Positions 4,404 to 6,467 of a stretch of 6,467 nucleotides of DNA are shown here, piece by piece. The stretch is from Mycoplasmatota bacterium (lineage in GTDB: Bacteria > Bacillota_I > Bacilli_A > RF39 > UBA660), in the NCBI GenBank assembly GCA_012512795.1, contig JAAZDL010000145.1, forward strand, positions 1-6,467, written 5' to 3'. The translations under genes were made by a program, and so were the position numbers. Position 1 is the stretch's first letter. Each line of letters begins with the position of its first letter. Under the pieces are notes generated by a model that saw nothing but the letters and a program-made list of their open reading frames with translations, did no database searches and was not told where the DNA came from.

Positions 4404-5763
4404 AATGAAACATATTGTATGGGCTTTTTTAATAGCTTTTTCAAGTTTTATTTTATTATTTCTTTTTTTAATGCAAATAGTTCTTTTAAATACATTTTAT
4501 GAATTTTATAAAACAAATCAACTAACATCTGCATCAAACAAGATTCTTAGTCAAAGTAATGTAGAATTAGATTTTTTAGAAGATATAGCATATGAGTACG
4601 GTCTTTGTATATCTGTTTATACGGATGGAAGTTCTCAAATCGTCTCTAATTCTTATAATAGAGGTTGTATAATCGGCGATACGAAAACAAATTCTGATTT
4701 TATAAAATATTTTATTTCTAGTGGTAAGACTGAAGATATATTAATGTTTAATAATACAAGGTTTGGAAATAAAACACTAGTAAAAGCTATTAAATATAAA
4801 AATGATGTGTATATATTTTTAAACACATCCATTCAACCGTTGGATTCATCTATAATACTTCTGAAGAGTCAATTTAGTTATATAGCTATAATAATATTTG
4901 GTATTTCATTAATTGTTGGATATTTTATTTCAAGACAAATATCTAGTCCGATAGTTAAAATTAGTAATTCAGCAAGAGAAATTGGAAAAGGAAATTTCAA
5001 AGCTTCTTTCTTGACTGAAAGTAAAATAAATGAGATAAAAGAACTATCAACTACTTTAGAATTAGCTACTAAAGAATTATCAAAAACTGATGAATTAAGA
5101 AGAGATTTAATGGCGAATGTAGGACATGATTTAAAAACACCTTTAACAATGATAAAAGCATATGCAGAAATGATAAGAGATTTTGAAAATCAAACTATAG
5201 AAAAAAGAAATGAAAATTTGAATATAATAATAGAAGAAACAGATAGACTAACTATTTTAGTAAATGATATCCTCGATTTATCTAAAATGCAAGCAAAAAC
5301 ATACGAACTTAAAATAGAAGAATTTGATTTAGATGAAATAATAAAAAACATATTAAAAAGATATGAAATACTAATAAAAAAAGAAAAATATAATTTTATA
5401 TACGAAAACAAAGAAAAGATATTTATAAAAGCTGATAAAAAAAGAATAGAACAAGTAATATATAACCTTTTAAATAATGCTGTAAATTATACTGGAGAAG
5501 ACAAGAGTGTAACTTTAAATGTAATTAAAGCGAAAAAGAAAGTTATAGTAGAGGTAATAGATACAGGAAAAGGTATAGATGAGTCAGAGATAAACTATAT
5601 ATGGGATAAATATTATCACAACAATAAAAAGCATAAAAGGAATACTTTTGGCACTGGACTAGGTTTATCAATAGTAAAAACAATACTAGAGAGTCATAAC
5701 TATAAATATGGAGTTGAAAGTAAGAAGAATGTAGGAACTAAATTTTTCTTTGAAATCACATAA
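4384..5763 (+). CDS. Two-component sensor histidine kinase, membrane-bound
   Basis: Autophosphorylates on histidine and passes the phosphate to the regulator encoded just upstream. Of 459 residues: first membrane helix about 11-36; extracytoplasmic domain about 38-160 with Cys75 and Cys95; second helix about 163-183; HAMP linker about 184-236; HisKA domain with His248 in ANVGHDLKTPLT; and an ATPase domain with N-box NLLNNAVNYT (361-370), G1 DTGKGID, F-box-like IWDKYY and G2 GTGLGLSIV. Glycine replaces the common serine before the histidine pair; all catalytic motifs are present. The start is uncertain. TTG 4384 overlaps the regulator gene by 20 bases, and its short basic lead before the helix resembles related kinases as I remember them. 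ATG 4405, one base after the regulator's stop, gives 452 residues. Neither has a strong ribosome binding site, so translational coupling is likely. The signal is unknown; the small sensor domain with paired cysteines could respond to thiol or redox state. Confidence 0.95.
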   Translation: MKLRNYKMKHIVWAFLIAFSSFILLFLFLMQIVLLNTFYEFYKTNQLTSASNKILSQSNVELDFLEDIAYEYGLCISVYTDGSSQIVSNSYNRGCIIGDTKTNSDFIKYFISSGKTEDILMFNNTRFGNKTLVKAIKYKNDVYIFLNTSIQPLDSSIILLKSQFSYIAIIIFGISLIVGYFISRQISSPIVKISNSAREIGKGNFKASFLTESKINEIKELSTTLELATKELSKTDELRRDLMANVGHDLKTPLTMIKAYAEMIRDFENQTIEKRNENLNIIIEETDRLTILVNDILDLSKMQAKTYELKIEEFDLDEIIKNILKRYEILIKKEKYNFIYENKEKIFIKADKKRIEQVIYNLLNNAVNYTGEDKSVTLNVIKAKKKVIVEVIDTGKGIDESEINYIWDKYYHNNKKHKRNTFGTGLGLSIVKTILESHNYKYGVESKKNVGTKFFFEIT

Positions 5764-5771
5764 AAATAATT

Positions 5772-5797
5772 AAGTATATATTTAAATATACTTTTTT
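5772..5797 (+). terminator. Intrinsic terminator of the two-component operon
   Basis: AAGTATAT (5772-5779) pairs perfectly with ATATACTT (5786-5793) over a 6-base loop, and the right arm continues as T to 5797. It begins eight bases after the kinase stop. The stem has only one G-C pair, so it may be leaky. Confidence 0.6.
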
Positions 5798-5800
5798 AAA

Positions 5801-5832
5801 TGTTTATTGTATTAATTATATGTTATAATTAA
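5801..5832 (+). promoter_or_regulatory. Extended -10 promoter of the hydrogenase gene with overlapping palindrome
   Basis: TATAAT (5824-5829) preceded by TGT (5821-5823) is a full extended -10. The -35 at 17 bases (TGTTTA, 5801-5806) is poor, as extended -10 promoters allow. TTAATTATA (5812-5820) and TATAATTAA (5824-5832) form a perfect 9-3-9 inverted repeat whose right arm contains the -10 box. A protein bound there would compete with RNA polymerase, so this is a candidate repressor operator. It does not match the Rex or FNR consensus sequences I know. Confidence 0.5.
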
Positions 5833-5855
5833 ACAGAAAGAAAAAAGGAGATTTT

Positions 5856-6467
5856 ATGGCAAAATATAAATGTAATACTTGTAATCACATAGAAGAAGCT
5901 GATTTTTTAATTGATGAGTATGTGTGTCCTATGTGTGGAGCGTTAAAAGATAAAATGATTTTGTTAGAAGATTGTATTATTCAAGATGATATTGATGCAA
6001 TAATATGTTCTGTTATTGAAGATTCAACAGCAGATATAAATGAAAGAATAATAAATGATGTTATAGAAGATAAAAGAGTAAGAATAGACCCTCACAACCC
6101 TTCGATAGCAAGAATAAGTGAAAAATGTATTAACTGTGGACAATGTAAGAAAACATGTGAAAAAACAGTAAATATATCGTATGATTTAAATGTATGCAAA
6201 AATCCAATATGTATTGGGTGTGGACAATGTATATTAAATTGTCCAACAGGAGCTTTAGTTCCTAAATATTCTTATAAAGAAGTTAAGGAAATAATGGATG
6301 CAAACGAAAAGATAGTTATAGCTCTTACATCTCCTGCAATTAGAGTTTCTATAGGAGAACATTTTGGAATAAAACCTGGAGAAAACGTAGAAGGCAAGTT
6401 AGTTACATCTTTAAAAAAACTAGGATTTGACTATGTTTTTGTTACTGCTTTTGGTGCAGATTTAACA
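5856..6467 (+). CDS. [FeFe]-hydrogenase-like iron-sulfur protein, N-terminal part (runs off the right edge)
   Basis: The first 204 codons of an open frame begin at ATG 5856, with AAGGAG (5845-5850) five bases upstream. Residues 4-34 form a rubredoxin-like knuckle pair: YKCNTC (Cys6, Cys9) and VCPMCGALKD (Cys24, Cys27). A probably helical linker (about 38-72) follows. A 2[4Fe-4S] ferredoxin domain spans about 76-137, with CINCGQCKKTC (91-101) and CIGCGQCILNCPTGAL (119-134), all eight ligands present plus Cys114. From about 152 the sequence enters the hydrogenase large-subunit domain: IALTSPAIRVSIGEHFG and FDYVFVTAFGADLT, which match the family 'aPAvR.a.gE.FG' and 'GFd.VFdT.f.ADLT' region just before the first H-cluster motif. 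The H-cluster cysteines (TSCCPxW and later) are outside the window, so catalytic competence is unproven. Likely a cytoplasmic enzyme coupling ferredoxin to hydrogen production or uptake, or a sensory relative. Confidence 0.9.
   Translation, partial: MAKYKCNTCNHIEEADFLIDEYVCPMCGALKDKMILLEDCIIQDDIDAIICSVIEDSTADINERIINDVIEDKRVRIDPHNPSIARISEKCINCGQCKKTCEKTVNISYDLNVCKNPICIGCGQCILNCPTGALVPKYSYKEVKEIMDANEKIVIALTSPAIRVSIGEHFGIKPGENVEGKLVTSLKKLGFDYVFVTAFGADLT

Noticed and set aside
5190..5411. - strand frame opposite the kinase ATPase region
   Set aside because: Antisense shadow of conserved kinase codons, with low-complexity Ser/Phe/Ile composition and no start signal.

Overview
The window is very AT-rich DNA with short intergenic gaps and all genes on the + strand. 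Every complete stop codon visible is TAA. TGG is used for tryptophan and no reading frame needs a recoded TGA, so the standard bacterial code applies. Shine-Dalgarno sequences are of the Firmicutes type, arginine is almost always AGA, and MurA and an [FeFe]-hydrogenase are present. Together these suggest an anaerobic, peptidoglycan-making low-GC Firmicute or a walled relative of the Mollicutes, perhaps a gut lineage. The phylum-level placement is an inference from gene content and composition, not a database match.

Layout. Positions 2-112 hold the last codons of prfA (release factor 1), overlapped by prmC (105-851), the methyltransferase that modifies release factors. A hairpin terminator (865-892) ends that unit. 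murA (981-2234), the first committed step of peptidoglycan synthesis, has its own promoter. rpmE (2356-2556, ribosomal protein L31) has a near-consensus promoter and a structured leader. Its stop codon lies in the loop of a terminator hairpin, and readthrough would enter a small unknown gene (2578-2844). Next is a membrane-anchored extracytoplasmic protein (2880-3668) with paired cysteines and a thioredoxin-like C-terminal half. Its promoter is placed so that transcription would start on the start codon. An OmpR-type response regulator (3744-4403) and an overlapping sensor kinase (4384-5763) form a two-component operon, ended by a terminator at 5772-5797. The window closes with the 5' part of an [FeFe]-hydrogenase-like gene (5856 to the right edge) with an N-terminal rubredoxin-like domain, behind a promoter whose -10 box is half of a perfect palindrome.

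Functionally the left half is housekeeping (translation termination, wall precursor synthesis, ribosome). The right half concerns envelope sensing and redox: an anchored thioredoxin-like protein, a kinase with two extracytoplasmic cysteines, its regulator, and a ferredoxin-type hydrogenase. These right-hand genes appear to have separate promoters, so a shared circuit is a hypothesis from proximity, not something the sequence proves. prfA-prmC, murA and rpmE also cluster in Bacillus subtilis (murAB, rho, rpmE, tdk, prfA, prmC), but here the order differs and rho is not between murA and rpmE.

No intergenic stretch reaches 300 bases. No tRNA, rRNA, CRISPR array, insertion sequence or phage feature was seen.
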